The notes: generated by a model not told the origin, from the sequence alone. A DNA stretch of 64,000 nucleotides from Bradyrhizobium paxllaeri (GCF_001693515.2 NZ_CP042968.1:3782001-3846000); one strand, 5' to 3'. Shown: positions 51,098 through 62,119, counted from the stretch's first letter. Translations and numbers: made by a program.

Positions 51098-52335
51098 GCG
51101 AGCAGGTGTCCACCGCTGTTGCCGACGAGAAACCGCCGGTACGCAGTGGCGCGGCGGCCTTCATCTTCGTCACCATCCTGCTCGACATGCTCGCGCTCGG
51201 CCTGATCCTGCCGATCCTGCCCAAGCTCGTGGAAAGTTTCGTCGACAACGACACGGCAACCGCGGCGCGGATCTTCGGGCTGTTCGGTACTGCCTGGGCG
51301 TTGATGCAGTTCCTGTTCTCGCCGATCCTCGGCGTGCTTTCGGATCGGTTCGGCCGGCGGCCGGTGGTGCTGCTGTCGAATTTCGGCCTGGCGCTGGATT
51401 ACGTGCTGATGGCGCTGGCGCCGACGCTTGTGTGGCTGTTCATCGGCCGGGTGATATCGGGCATCACCTCGGCGAGCATCTCCACGGCCTTTGCCTACAT
51501 CGCCGACGTGACGCCGCCGGAGCGGCGCGCGGCGGTGTTCGGCAAGATCGGCGCGGCCTTCGGCGCCGGCTTCATTCTCGGCCCCGCCATCGGCGGCCTG
51601 CTCGGGGGCATGGATCCGCGCCTGCCGTTCTGGATCGCGGCGGGTTTGAGCTTTGCGAACGCGCTCTATGGCTGGCTGATCCTGCCGGAGTCGCTGCCGC
51701 CGGAACGGCGCGCCCCGTTTCACTGGAAGAGCGCCAGCCCGATCGGCGCTCTGCATCTATTGCGTTCGAACCGAATTCTTGCAGGCCTGTCGCTGGCAAA
51801 CTTCTTTGGCCAGGTCGCGCATGTGGTGCTGCCGTCCACCTTCGTGCTCTATGCGACTTACCGCTATGGCTGGGATACGACGACGGTCGGTCTCACGCTG
51901 GCGTTGGTTGGCGTGTGCGCCATGGTGGTGCAGGGTGCGGGCGTCGGGCCGATCGTGTCGCGCCTCGGTGAGCGCAGGGCGCTGCTGCTCGGACTTGCCA
52001 GCGGCGGACTGGGGTTCTTCATCTATGGCGCGGCGCCGACCGGACCGCTGTTCTGGGTCGGCATTCCCGTGATGGCGCTGTGGGGCGTAGCGGGTGCGGC
52101 GATCCAGGCGCTGACCACGCAGCTCGTTGCACCGGATCAGCAGGGGCAGTTGCAGGGCGCGACCAACAGCGTCAACAGCATCGCGCAGATGGTGGGGCCG
52201 TTTCTGTTCACGCTGACGTTTGCCTATTTCATCAGCGATCAGGCGTCGGTGAAAATGCCCGGCGCGCCGTTTCTGCTGGCGGCGGCGTTACTTGGGCTGG
52301 CGCTGGTGATCGCGTGGCGGACGCTGAAAAAGTAG
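51094..52335 (+). CDS. MFS transporter, TCR/Tet family
   Basis: This 413-residue protein has 12 membrane helices. [20 protein letters not shown] is not literal here, but the matching segment [20 protein letters not shown] carries the family Asp. The loop 2-3 motif is [19 protein letters not shown], and helix 5 has [20 protein letters not shown], as in TetA-type drug/H+ antiporters. [20 protein letters not shown] supports the TCR/Tet group. The substrate is unknown. The ATG overlaps the der stop by 4 bases. Confidence 0.86.
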   Translation: MSEQVSTAVADEKPPVRSGAAAFIFVTILLDMLALGLILPILPKLVESFVDNDTATAARIFGLFGTAWALMQFLFSPILGVLSDRFGRRPVVLLSNFGLALDYVLMALAPTLVWLFIGRVISGITSASISTAFAYIADVTPPERRAAVFGKIGAAFGAGFILGPAIGGLLGGMDPRLPFWIAAGLSFANALYGWLILPESLPPERRAPFHWKSASPIGALHLLRSNRILAGLSLANFFGQVAHVVLPSTFVLYATYRYGWDTTTVGLTLALVGVCAMVVQGAGVGPIVSRLGERRALLLGLASGGLGFFIYGAAPTGPLFWVGIPVMALWGVAGAAIQALTTQLVAPDQQGQLQGATNSVNSIAQMVGPFLFTLTFAYFISDQASVKMPGAPFLLAAALLGLALVIAWRTLKK

Positions 52336-52341
52336 GGGAAT

Positions 52342-52435
52342 CGTAGGGTGGGCAAAGCGAAGCGTGCCCACCATTTGCGATGTTGAACCGGAGAGATGGT
52401 GGGCACGGCGCTTGCGCGCCTTTGCCCACCCTACG
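52342..52435. repeat. Palindromic repeat, CGTAGGGTGGGCAAAG type
   Basis: CGTAGGGTGGGCAAAG (52342-52357) and CTTTGCCCACCCTACG (52420-52435) are perfect 16-base arms, with inner pairs CGTGCCCACCAT and ATGGTGGGCACG. It begins 6 bases after the MFS stop. Confidence 0.8.
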
Positions 52436-52459
52436 GCAATTCGCTTTCGATAACATCCG

Positions 52460-52538
52460 GTCATTCCGGGGCGCGCGAAGCGCGAACCCGGAATCTCGAG
52501 ATTCCGGGTCTGGCGCTGTCGCGCCATCCCGGAATGAC
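52460..52538. repeat. Palindromic repeat, CGTCATTCCGGG type, copy 2
   Basis: GTCATTCCGGG (52460-52470) and CCCGGAATGAC (52528-52538) are the arms, and the inner hairpin is CCCGGAATCTCGAGATTCCG GG. It sits directly behind the previous repeat and in front of the binding-protein stop. Confidence 0.75.
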
Positions 52539-52548
52539 GACTACGTCG

Positions 52549-53775
52549 TCACTTCTTCACCAGCGGGCAATCGCTGGCTTCGAGCGGCTTGGCGGCATCC
52601 TCCGGCGCGATGGTGGCGACCAGCTTGTAGTAGTCCCACGGTCCCTTCGACTCTTCCGGCTTCTTCACCTCGAACAGATAGGCCGGAATGAGACGGCGGC
52701 CGTCGGCGCGCAGCGGACCCTTGCCGAACAGCGGATCGTCGGTCGGCAGTTCCTTCATCTTGGCGACAACCTTGGCGCCGTCATGCGGGTTGCCGCCGAG
52801 CGCTTCCATCGCCTTCAGGTAATGCAGGATCCCCGCATAGAGGCCGGCGACGGTCATCGAGGGCATCGAGCCCTTCGGCGAGAGCTTCTGGAAGCGCTTC
52901 GACCATTCGCGGGTGTTGTCGTTGAGATCCCAGTAGAACGATTCGGTGAACGTCAGGCCCTGCGCGGTCTTCAGGCCGAGCGCATGCACGTCGTTGATGA
53001 AGAGCAGCAGCGCGGCGAGTTTCTGACCGCCCTGGACGATGCCGAATTCGGCTGCCTGCTTGATCGAGTTGGTGGTGTCGCCGCCGGCATTGGCAAGGCC
53101 GATGACCTTGGCCTTCGAGGACTGCGCCTGCAGCAGGAAGGAGGAGAAGTCCGAGGTGTTGAGCGGATGCCTGACGGCGCCCAACACCTTGCCGCCGGTC
53201 TGGGTGACGACATTGCCGGTGTCGCGCTCCAGCGCATGGCCGAAGGCGTAGTCGGCGGTGAGGAAGAACCAGGTGTCGCCGCCGGCCTTGGTCAGCGCCT
53301 TGCCGGTGCCGTTGGCGAGCATGTAGGTGTCATAGGTGAAGGAGATGGTGTTGGGATTGCAGGCCTTGCCTGTGAGGTCGGCGGTGGCTGCGCCCGAGTT
53401 GAGCAGCACCGAGTTCTTTTCCTTCACCAGATTGCTCACGGCGAGTGCAACGCCCGAGTTCGGCGTATCCGCGACCGCGTCCACCTTGTCGGCGTCGATC
53501 CATTGCCGCGCGATGTTGACGCCGATATCGGGCTTGTTCTGATGGTCGCCGCTGACGACGTCGATCTTCCAGCCCTTCTTGGTGAGACCGGAATCCTCGA
53601 CCGCCATCTTGACCGCAGCCACCGAATTGGGGCCGCCGATGTCGGCATAGAGGCTCGACATGTCGTTGAGCACGCCGATCTTTACGGTCTTGTCCTGGGC
53701 CAGTGCTGGCGTCGCGAGGGTAAGGGCGGCAAGCGCCACGGAGGCGGCCAAGCGCCGCGCAATTCTGGTTGTCAT
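52549..53775 (-). CDS. Liv-type ABC substrate-binding protein, paralogue of the 35.8-kb gene
   Basis: The protein has 408 residues and a signal peptide (RIARRLAASVALAALTLATP then ALA-Q). The mature sequence follows the binding protein at 35,836-37,056 from DKTVKIGVLNDMSSLYADIG to the end PLEASDCPLVKK without large gaps, with well over half the residues identical by eye. AGGAGG precedes the ATG. No ATPase or permease is nearby, so it may feed the Liv system encoded 15 kb away or another one. Confidence 0.86.
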   Translation of the reverse strand: MTTRIARRLAASVALAALTLATPALAQDKTVKIGVLNDMSSLYADIGGPNSVAAVKMAVEDSGLTKKGWKIDVVSGDHQNKPDIGVNIARQWIDADKVDAVADTPNSGVALAVSNLVKEKNSVLLNSGAATADLTGKACNPNTISFTYDTYMLANGTGKALTKAGGDTWFFLTADYAFGHALERDTGNVVTQTGGKVLGAVRHPLNTSDFSSFLLQAQSSKAKVIGLANAGGDTTNSIKQAAEFGIVQGGQKLAALLLFINDVHALGLKTAQGLTFTESFYWDLNDNTREWSKRFQKLSPKGSMPSMTVAGLYAGILHYLKAMEALGGNPHDGAKVVAKMKELPTDDPLFGKGPLRADGRRLIPAYLFEVKKPEESKGPWDYYKLVATIAPEDAAKPLEASDCPLVKK

Positions 53776-53869
53776 TGTATATTCCTCCTGAAATGGTTGT
53801 TCGCCGGCTCTCTTTTCGGAACCTGCCAGCAGTTTGCGATAGTCTTTCTCGAAAGCGCGGGCAATGCAC

Positions 53870-55006
53870 CTATCGTAGCGCGTCCGAGGTCAGTTTGAAT
53901 TTCTGGATCCGCTTCCCGGTATCGACCTCGGCTGTATAGACATTGCCCTTGGCATCCACGGCCATGGCGTGAACCCAGTGGAACTGCCCGGCATTGCGGC
54001 CGCTGCGGCCAAAACTGCCGACTACGGTACCATCGTCCCGTTTGAGCACCCGGACTTCATTGTTCTCGCCGTCGGCGCTCAGCAGATAGGTCTGCTTCGG
54101 GTCGGGCCAGATCGCGATATCCCACACGGCACCGTTGCCGCGCGTGTTCTTTTCGTAAAACCATTCCTTAACGAAGGTTCCATCTTTCCTGAAAACCTGA
54201 ATACGGTTGTTCATGCGGTCGCAGACGTAGAGCAACCCATCGTTGGCGAGTTTCACGCAATGCACGGGGTTGGCGAATTGCTGCGGGGCCGGTCCGTTGG
54301 GATCGTAGGGCGGCTGTTTCTCGTCGCTCGGTGGTTTGCCGTAGGCGCCCCAGTGCCGCTTGTAGGCGCCTGACGTGGCGTCGAACACGATGACGCGGCG
54401 ATTGCCGTAACCGTCGGCGACGAAGATTTCGTTGGCGTCCTTGTCGACCGCGGTCTCCGCGGGCTTGCCGAGTTGCGTGGTATCGGCGCTGCCCTTGCTC
54501 GGCGCGATCTTACCGATCTGCATCACGAACTTGCCGTCGGATGTGAATTTCAGGATCGCATTGTCGTTGTCGGCATTGCCGCCAACCCACACGAAACCTT
54601 TCTCGTCCACTTCGATGCCATGCTCGCGGCCGACCCATTCATAGCCTTCGCCGGGGCCGCCCCAGGAGCGCAAGAGATTGCCGTCGGCGTCGAACTCCAG
54701 CACCGGCGGCGCCGAGACGCAGCACTTTGAGCGGGGCGGGGTCAGCGCCGCGCCCTTTTCGTCGTCGGTCAGCGAACGCGGACGATGAATGACCCAGATA
54801 TGACCCTGCGCATCGACGGTGATGCCGCCGACCTGGCCCAGGATCCAGTTGTTCGGCAGCGGTTTTGGCCAGGACGCATCGACCGCAAAGGTCGGGATAT
54901 CGCCGGCGTGCGACGGTGCGGGCGCTGCAATCAGCATTGCGGCGGTGAAGCAGGCGGAAATAGCTCTGGAGAGATTTTGGCGGGCGCGATTACGCGTCGG
55001 CGTCAT
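53870..55006 (-). CDS. Secreted NHL-repeat protein, peptidyl-amidating-lyase-like
   Basis: The protein has 378 residues. The signal peptide is ISACFTAAMLIAAPAPSHA. Then come about six NHL/beta-propeller repeats: ILGQVGGITVDAQGHIWVIH, REHGIEVDEKGFVWVGGNAD, ETAVDKDANEIFVADGYGNR, VKLANDGLLYVCDRMNNRIQ and HAMAVDAKGNVYTAEVDTGK. This matches bacterial six-bladed NHL proteins annotated as peptidyl-alpha-hydroxyglycine alpha-amidating lyase-like. Enzymatic activity is not shown by the sequence. Confidence 0.8.
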   Translation of the reverse strand: MTPTRNRARQNLSRAISACFTAAMLIAAPAPSHAGDIPTFAVDASWPKPLPNNWILGQVGGITVDAQGHIWVIHRPRSLTDDEKGAALTPPRSKCCVSAPPVLEFDADGNLLRSWGGPGEGYEWVGREHGIEVDEKGFVWVGGNADNDNAILKFTSDGKFVMQIGKIAPSKGSADTTQLGKPAETAVDKDANEIFVADGYGNRRVIVFDATSGAYKRHWGAYGKPPSDEKQPPYDPNGPAPQQFANPVHCVKLANDGLLYVCDRMNNRIQVFRKDGTFVKEWFYEKNTRGNGAVWDIAIWPDPKQTYLLSADGENNEVRVLKRDDGTVVGSFGRSGRNAGQFHWVHAMAVDAKGNVYTAEVDTGKRIQKFKLTSDALR

Positions 55007-55092
55007 GAGTGCCTCCCGATGGTTTTTCTTGGCGGGTTATCCCGCTTGGGATGGCAGTCAATCGTGGGGAGGAATGGGTGTCAACGGTTGAA

Positions 55093-55127
55093 CGCCGTCG
55101 TTGCGAGCGGAGCTCGCAATGACGGCG
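55093..55127. repeat. Short palindromic repeat, CGTCATTGCGAG family
   Basis: CGCCGTCGTTGCGAG (55093-55107) pairs with CTCGCAATGACGGCG (55113-55127) across a 5-base loop. It is a minimal form of the element at 10261-10345. Confidence 0.6.
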
Positions 55128-55143
55128 AGGAGCTTGCGAAAGC

Positions 55144-55884
55144 TTACTCCGGCGCGCGGAAGCTCATCAGTGTCCGCGTCTTGTAGTCGTAGAGCTTGCC
55201 CGTCTCGCTCCACTCCGGCGCGCACATCGGCACGATGAATTCCGCGGCCTGTTCCGGCGTGTCCAATGTCATCGGATCTTCGCCGGGAAAGATGCTGGCG
55301 CGCATGCGGGTGCGGATCGGGCCGGGGCTGAACAGGTTGACGCGCAGTTTTGTGCTCACGGTCTCGTTGGCCCAGGAGCGCACCAGCGTATCCAGTGCGG
55401 CCTTCGAGGCGGCGTAGGGGCCCTGGTATGCGTTGGCCTTGCTGGCGGCGCCCGAAGTGACGAACACGGCGCGGCCGGCGTCCGAGACTCTGAGCAGCGG
55501 ATCCATGCAGCGGATGAGCTGGAAGTTCGCGGTGACGTTCACTGCGATGACGTCGTTCCACGGCTTCAGCTCGATATGCCCGAGCGGCGAGGACGGACCG
55601 GCGATACCGGCGTTGCCGATGAGAATGTCGAGCTTGCCGTGACGCTCATGCAGCGCTGCGCCGAGCCGCGCGATGCCGTCGAAGTCGGTGAGGTTGAGCG
55701 GCACCAGCGTGGCGCTGCCACCGTCCTTGCGGATCTCGTCGTCGAGTTCCTCAAGGCCGCCTTGCGTGCGTGCGATGGCAACGATGTGCGCGCCGGCACG
55801 GGCGAGCGCGCGGGCCGTCGCATAGCCAATGCCGCGTGAGGCACCCGTGACGAGCGCGATGCGGGAGGCGAGGGGTTTGGTCAT
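55144..55884 (-). CDS. SDR-family oxidoreductase
   Basis: This 246-residue classical SDR has VTGASRGIGYATARALARAG at the cofactor site, NAGIAGPSSPLGHIE, and catalytic VTSGAASKANAYQGPYAASK with Ser and YxxxK intact. The C-terminus (LFSPGPIRTRMRASIFPGED) is typical. The substrate is unknown. It lies downstream of purF on the same strand, separated by two palindromic repeats, and is probably transcribed apart from it. Confidence 0.84.
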   Translation of the reverse strand: MTKPLASRIALVTGASRGIGYATARALARAGAHIVAIARTQGGLEELDDEIRKDGGSATLVPLNLTDFDGIARLGAALHERHGKLDILIGNAGIAGPSSPLGHIELKPWNDVIAVNVTANFQLIRCMDPLLRVSDAGRAVFVTSGAASKANAYQGPYAASKAALDTLVRSWANETVSTKLRVNLFSPGPIRTRMRASIFPGEDPMTLDTPEQAAEFIVPMCAPEWSETGKLYDYKTRTLMSFRAPE

Positions 55885-55897
55885 GATGTGCCACTTT

Positions 55898-55978
55898 CGT
55901 CATGCCTGGACTTGTTCCGAGCATCCACGTCTTTGCGGCGGGGTATTACAGACGTGGATGGCCGGGACAAGCCCGAGG
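55898..55978. repeat. Decayed palindromic repeat, CGTCATGCCCGGGCTTGTCC type
   Basis: CGTCATGCCTGGACTTGTTC (55898 on) and GGGACAAGCCCGAGGGC resemble 2325-2423, with CATCCACGTCT and AGACGTGGATG as inner arms. The right arm lacks the CATGACG end and runs straight into the next repeat. Confidence 0.6.
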
Positions 55979-55991
55979 GCAAGAAAAGCAT

Positions 55992-56102
55992 CGTCATTCC
56001 GGGATGGCCCGAAGGGCCAGACCCGGAATCTGGAGCTTAGAAACTGGAGTTTTATTATCTCGAGATTCCGGGTTCGATGCTTCGCATCGCCCCGGAATGA
56101 CG
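55992..56102. repeat. Palindromic repeat, CGTCATTCCGGG type, copy 3
   Basis: CGTCATTCCGGG (55992-56003) and CCCGGAATGACG (56091-56102) are perfect arms. It is the longest of the three copies. Its end is 8 bases from the purF stop codon, so it may mark the end of the radA-cvpA-purF message. Confidence 0.75.
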
Positions 56103-56109
56103 CTTCGCG

Positions 56110-57624
56110 TCAGCTCGCTTCCGCCAGCAGCGACAATTGCCGGGGCTGCGGCTCGACCTGGGTCTGGTCGGTGAGGTGGGTCGGGTAGGTGCCGGTGAAG
56201 CAGTGGTCCGAGAATTTCGGATTGGCGGGATCGCGGCCCGGTTCGCCCATGGCGCGATACATGCCGTCGATCGACAGGAACGCCAGTGAATCCGCGCCGA
56301 TGATCTCGCGCATTTCCTCCAGCGAGTGGGTCGCGGCGAGCAGGCCGCCGCGGTCCGGCAGGTCGATGCCGTAATAATCGGGATAGAGGATCGGGGGCGA
56401 AGCGAGCCGGAAATGCACCTCGCGGGCGCCCGCGTCGCGCATCATGCGGACGATCTTCTTGGACGTGGTGCCGCGCACCAGCGAATCGTCGATCAGGATG
56501 ATGCGCTTGCCTTCGATCGCGGCGCGGTTGGCCGAATGCTTCATGCGCACGCCGAGTTCGCGAACGCTCTGGGTCGGCTGGATGAAGGTGCGGCCGACAT
56601 AGTGGTTGCGGATGATGCCGAGTTCGAACGGCACGCCGGAAAACTGGCTGTAGCCGACGGCTGCGGGCACGCCGGAATCCGGCACCGGCACCACGACGTC
56701 GACATCGGGATGGCTTTCGCGCGCGAGCTGCGCGCCGAAGGCTTTTCGGACGTCGTAGACCGAACGGCCGCCGACGATGGAATCCGGCCGCGCGAAATAG
56801 ATGTATTCGAAGATGCAGGGCCGCGGCGGCTTCGGCGGGAACGGCTTGTGGCTGTGCGCGCCGGTCTCGTCGAACACGATGATCTCGCCGGGCTCGACGT
56901 CGCGGACATATTTGGCGCCGATCATGTCGAGCGCACAGGTTTCCGAGGTCAGGATCGGACGGCCGTCGAGATCGCCCAGCACCAGCGGCCGAATGCCGAG
57001 CGGATCGCGCGCACCGATCAGCTTCTTGTTCGTCAGCGCGACCAGCGCGTAAGCGCCTTCGATCGCGCGCAGCGACTCGATGAAGCGGTCGATGAAACGG
57101 CTGCGCTTGGATTGCGCGACCAGATGCAGGATGACCTCGGTGTCCGTGGTCGACTGCATCATGGCGCCGCCCTTCACCAGCTCGCGGCGCAGCGTCAGGC
57201 CGTTGGTGAGGTTGCCGTTGTGGCCGACCGCGAAGCCGCCGGCGCTGAGCTCGGCAAACAGCGGCTGGACGTTGCGCAGGATGGTGCCGCCGGTCGTGGA
57301 ATAGCGGACATGGCCGACGGCCATAATGCCGGGCAGGCGCTCGATCACCTCACGGCGGGAGAAGGTGTCGCCGACGAGACCGAGCCGACGTTCGGAATGG
57401 AAGCGGCTGCCGTCGAATGAGACGATGCCGGCGGCTTCCTGGCCGCGATGCTGGAGAGCGTGTAGTCCGAGTGCCGTGATGGCGGCAGCCTCAGGGTGGC
57501 CGAAAATGCCGAACACGCCGCATTCCTCGCGTAGCGTGTCGCCTTCGAGATCGTCCTGCAACTCGATACCGGGATTCAGATCGAGTTGGCCGGCGGGATC
57601 GGAAGGGTTTTGCATCGCGTCCAT
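56110..57624 (-). CDS. purF: Amidophosphoribosyltransferase
   Basis: This 504-residue enzyme catalyses the first committed step of purine synthesis, making phosphoribosylamine from PRPP and glutamine. The propeptide is followed by the nucleophile Cys35 in REECGVFGIFGHPEAA, which must be exposed by processing. The glutaminase half includes HRGQEAAGI and HNGNLTNGLTLRREL. The PRPP loop is RIILIDDSLVRGTTSKKIVR. An AGAGAGG site fits the ATG at 57615 (the fourth codon) better than 57624. cvpA lies just upstream, as in many bacteria. Confidence 0.94.
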   Translation of the reverse strand: MDAMQNPSDPAGQLDLNPGIELQDDLEGDTLREECGVFGIFGHPEAAAITALGLHALQHRGQEAAGIVSFDGSRFHSERRLGLVGDTFSRREVIERLPGIMAVGHVRYSTTGGTILRNVQPLFAELSAGGFAVGHNGNLTNGLTLRRELVKGGAMMQSTTDTEVILHLVAQSKRSRFIDRFIESLRAIEGAYALVALTNKKLIGARDPLGIRPLVLGDLDGRPILTSETCALDMIGAKYVRDVEPGEIIVFDETGAHSHKPFPPKPPRPCIFEYIYFARPDSIVGGRSVYDVRKAFGAQLARESHPDVDVVVPVPDSGVPAAVGYSQFSGVPFELGIIRNHYVGRTFIQPTQSVRELGVRMKHSANRAAIEGKRIILIDDSLVRGTTSKKIVRMMRDAGAREVHFRLASPPILYPDYYGIDLPDRGGLLAATHSLEEMREIIGADSLAFLSIDGMYRAMGEPGRDPANPKFSDHCFTGTYPTHLTDQTQVEPQPRQLSLLAEAS

Positions 57625-57646
57625 CGCCTCTCTATCTTGGCCAGAA

Positions 57647-58276
57647 TTAGCGGCCCGCGGGTTTCTCGATCAGCTTTTTAAGGCTGTCGCGGGCAGGTTT
57701 ACTGTAGCCATCGCCAGACGCAGGGGCTGCCTGGTCGGCGTCAGTTTGGTCGTCTTCCGGTTTATTCTTCTTGAATCGTTTTAAGATGGTGTTCTCGGGG
57801 TCGTCAGGCAAGAGCGACATTAACCAATCCCCGGTTCCCTGCAGCACCACCCGGGACTTCGCACCGGTGATCCAGTCCGGCCGCTGCTTGTCCGGGACCA
57901 GCCAGCTAAAGAACAGGAAAGCGACTACCACGATCAGGAGGCCGCGGCCGAGGCCGAACAGGAAGCCGAGCGTGCGATCCAGCGCGCCGATCCGGGAATC
58001 CAGGATCATGTCGGAGATTCGCACCGTGATCACGGAGACCACGATCAGGGTGCCGATGAAAGTGCCCGCCACCACCACCACGGCCGCGATCGTTTCGCTG
58101 CCAAAATAGGCCCTGGCGGATGGCATCAGCTTCGTGAACGCATAGAGTGTCACCAGCGCCGCCGCGCCCCAGGCCGCGATCGACAGGATTTCGCGCATGA
58201 AGCCGCGCACCATGGCGAGCAGCCCCGAAATCAGCATCACTCCGAGCAGGACGAGATCGAGTATCGTTACGGGCAT
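57647..58276 (-). CDS. cvpA: CvpA-family membrane protein
   Basis: This 209-residue protein has four membrane helices in the first about 120 residues: ILDLVLLGVMLISGLLAMVR, GFMREILSIAAWGAAALVTL, AAVVVVAGTFIGTLIVVSVI and LGFLFGLGRGLLIVVVAFLF. The charged C-terminal tail (KNKPEDDQTDADQAAPASGD) is cytoplasmic. CvpA is named from colicin V production and is regularly next to purF, as here; a role in envelope stress is reported for the family. The purF start is 22 bases downstream. Confidence 0.86.
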   Translation of the reverse strand: MPVTILDLVLLGVMLISGLLAMVRGFMREILSIAAWGAAALVTLYAFTKLMPSARAYFGSETIAAVVVVAGTFIGTLIVVSVITVRISDMILDSRIGALDRTLGFLFGLGRGLLIVVVAFLFFSWLVPDKQRPDWITGAKSRVVLQGTGDWLMSLLPDDPENTILKRFKKNKPEDDQTDADQAAPASGDGYSKPARDSLKKLIEKPAGR

Positions 58277-58442
58277 CGGCTGGTCAGGTCCGCTCGTCAG
58301 TTCTCAAAGCAGCGAATCGGCGGGTCAGAACTCCCCCAAGAGAGGGGCAGACGGCGCATCCCGCAAGGCCGGATATCGTGCCATCCCGGTCCGCCTTTCG
58401 CGCGCGTTGTATAGCGGCGAGGGCGGGGCGCGTCACGCCGCT

Positions 58443-59900
<1,458 letters not shown>

Positions 59901-60004
59901 GATGGGGAATAGCAGACTCGGTGGAACGGGCGGCACTACTTAGCACGGAAAGACGCCGTGTGGCGTGATGAGTGCCGATACATCCATCGCACGCGTGGGG
60001 AACA

Positions 60005-61399
60005 TCAGGAAGCGGCGCCCGCACACGTCCAGATGCCAACCGGCTGCTCAAGTCCACGAATGCTCTGCGCCGGCTGCTCGACCAGCAACGCGAAGTCGGC
60101 GCTCGACGGGTTGGTTTCGGTGCGGGCCTGCTGGATCAGCGCGTCGCTGACGACGATGGCGCAGCCGAATTCGCGGGTCAGCGCCTCGAGGCGGCTCGCT
60201 GCATTCACGGTGGTGCCGATCACGGCGAATTCGAGCCGGTTGAGGCCGATATCGCCCAGCACGACCTGTCCGTAGTGCAATCCGACGCTGACCTGGATCG
60301 GCGGCTCGTTGCGATTCTGCCGTTCTCTGTTCAACTCGGCGATCGAGGCGATCATGCCCCTCGCGCAACGCAACGCGTTCAGTGCGTCGGAATCGCCGGC
60401 AAATGGCGTGCCGAACGTCGCCATCAGGCCGTCGCCGAGGTACTTGTCGAGCGTTCCGCCGTGCTGGAATACTTCTCTTTCCATCCGTTCATGGAATTGC
60501 CGCAGCGTCTCGATGACGTCGTTCGGGTCTCGCCCATCGGCGTAGGCGGTGAAGCCCACGATATCGGCAAACAGCACTGCGACGTCCTGGGTGCGAACCC
60601 GCGTGAGCGGCTCGTCATTGCCGGACAGTTCGTTGACGACGTTGGGAGAGAAATAACGCGCGAGGTTGGCGCGCTCACGTTCGAGCCCGGCGTGGCTGAT
60701 CAGGAGCGCATTCGAACGGCGTACCGCCAGCGCCAGGATTGCGGCCACGATGATGAATACGGTGACTTGCTGGAACCGGGCGCCGAAGCCGATCGAGGAG
60801 GGATCGAGAATCTCGAACATGCGAATATCGGCGCCAATGGCTTCCTTGACGCGTGCCGACAGCGCGGCATGGCTTTCCGGCTGCAGGTAGGCCCAGCCGA
60901 CGGCAAGAGCCCACAGGGCAGCGGTCCACCCGCCCATCGCGACGACGGTCCGCCACGAATAGGCGAGGGTGGCGGTCGAAAGGAAGATGAAGAAATAGAT
61001 GAAACTGTCGAACCGGAATTGCATTCCGATCGGCCAGTTAAGGTCGCTCCACGGATTGGGGACGACGGTGAGGAAGGTCAGCAGCGCGAGGTCGCAGATG
61101 ATCAGGAAAACCTCGAGCGGCGAACGGCCGACCTTGCCGACCTTGAGCTGAGCCCACCCGATCAGGGCAAAGAAGCCCAGCATCACGACGTAGTAGATCA
61201 CGTCCCAGTTCGGGTTGATGATCGGCAAGGTCAGGGCCGTGACCGCCAGCGCGACCCAACGGGCGCGGACGGCAAGCAGCAGGCCCTCGCGCTTGCTGTC
61301 GGTAAGGGCGGCTTCCGCGAATTTCAGGGTGTCTTGCCGGGCTTCGTTTCGTCCGGTTCGCTGGTCGCCCGGATAGGGGGCATCAGCCGTTTCCACCAT
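60005..61399 (-). CDS. Membrane-bound class III adenylate/guanylate cyclase
   Basis: The protein has 464 residues from the ATG at 61399; the frame is open further up. About six membrane helices fill residues 45-240 (ARWVALAVTALTLPIINPNW onward). After a linker (LERERANLARYFSPNVVNEL) the catalytic domain has VLFADIVGFTAYAD and KYLGDGLMATFG (both metal Asp), and LEFAVIGTTVNAASRLEALT with the Asn and Arg. Glu replaces the more common Asp in the L-D-F-T block. The layout is that of CHASE-less six-helix cyclases, as in Mycobacterium and rhizobia. Confidence 0.85.
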   Translation of the reverse strand: MVETADAPYPGDQRTGRNEARQDTLKFAEAALTDSKREGLLLAVRARWVALAVTALTLPIINPNWDVIYYVVMLGFFALIGWAQLKVGKVGRSPLEVFLIICDLALLTFLTVVPNPWSDLNWPIGMQFRFDSFIYFFIFLSTATLAYSWRTVVAMGGWTAALWALAVGWAYLQPESHAALSARVKEAIGADIRMFEILDPSSIGFGARFQQVTVFIIVAAILALAVRRSNALLISHAGLERERANLARYFSPNVVNELSGNDEPLTRVRTQDVAVLFADIVGFTAYADGRDPNDVIETLRQFHERMEREVFQHGGTLDKYLGDGLMATFGTPFAGDSDALNALRCARGMIASIAELNRERQNRNEPPIQVSVGLHYGQVVLGDIGLNRLEFAVIGTTVNAASRLEALTREFGCAIVVSDALIQQARTETNPSSADFALLVEQPAQSIRGLEQPVGIWTCAGAAS

Positions 61400-61605
61400 C
61401 ACGCTCAAGACGCATTCTCCCCGTCGAGAATCGAGCCGTGCAACTTGCACGGTCTCGTCGATCAGAGTGGCACGTCTGAGAAGGCGCGGCCACCGATCCA
61501 CGGCGTCATATCCGATAAACGTTGCGGTAGTCAGGCCGTCGAGCAAATTTGAACATCAGTTGCCCGCGCGGCATGGATCCGGACGGGATCGGCGAATCCC
61601 AATGA

Positions 61606-62022
61606 TTACCGGTTCTTGGGGAGGTCGCTCTTGCGCTTGCAAAGCAGATAGGGCTTGCCGTCGATTTTGAGCGTGTCGTTTGGACCGGGTGACAGCCTGA
61701 TCGTCACTTTCCGACCGTTCGCGCCCTTGTTGTAGTCGTCCCAGAATTCGAAACAGGTCGTCGACAGCACCAATCCGTCGCCGGCTGGCGCCTTGCGGTC
61801 GACCCGGCAATGATTTTCATATTGATCGACGAGCGGCGCCGGCTTGCCTTTGATCACGTTCTCGAGGTCGATGAACGTCTTGCTGTCAGGCCCATCCTTG
61901 TCGCGGCAATCTTTCCGGCTTGTGGCCCACAGCCCATCAAATGTCTGCGCGGCGCGCGAGGATGTTTGCGCCGCGAGCACGGCAAGAATGCTCGCGAGCG
62001 CGATTGTGAGGGCTGTCCGCAT
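61606..62022 (-). CDS. Small secreted protein of unknown function
   Basis: This 138-residue protein has the signal peptide MRTALTIALASILAVLAAQT with cleavage near SRAA-Q. The mature domain begins TFDGLWATSRKDCRDKDGPD, contains four cysteines and ends LKIDGKPYLLCKRKSDLPKN. The G-x-W-x-x-x-x-x-x-C start is common in small periplasmic proteins of this group. I cannot assign a function. A CRP-like site lies about 100 bases upstream. Confidence 0.65.
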   Translation of the reverse strand: MRTALTIALASILAVLAAQTSSRAAQTFDGLWATSRKDCRDKDGPDSKTFIDLENVIKGKPAPLVDQYENHCRVDRKAPAGDGLVLSTTCFEFWDDYNKGANGRKVTIRLSPGPNDTLKIDGKPYLLCKRKSDLPKNR

Positions 62023-62119
62023 GGTCGATCTCTATTTCACCGACACGAACGGCACGGCCGAGCCCGGCACCATCGTTGTCGGCAGCCCGCCGTTCCAGCG
62101 TTCGGCCTTGCCGAATGGA

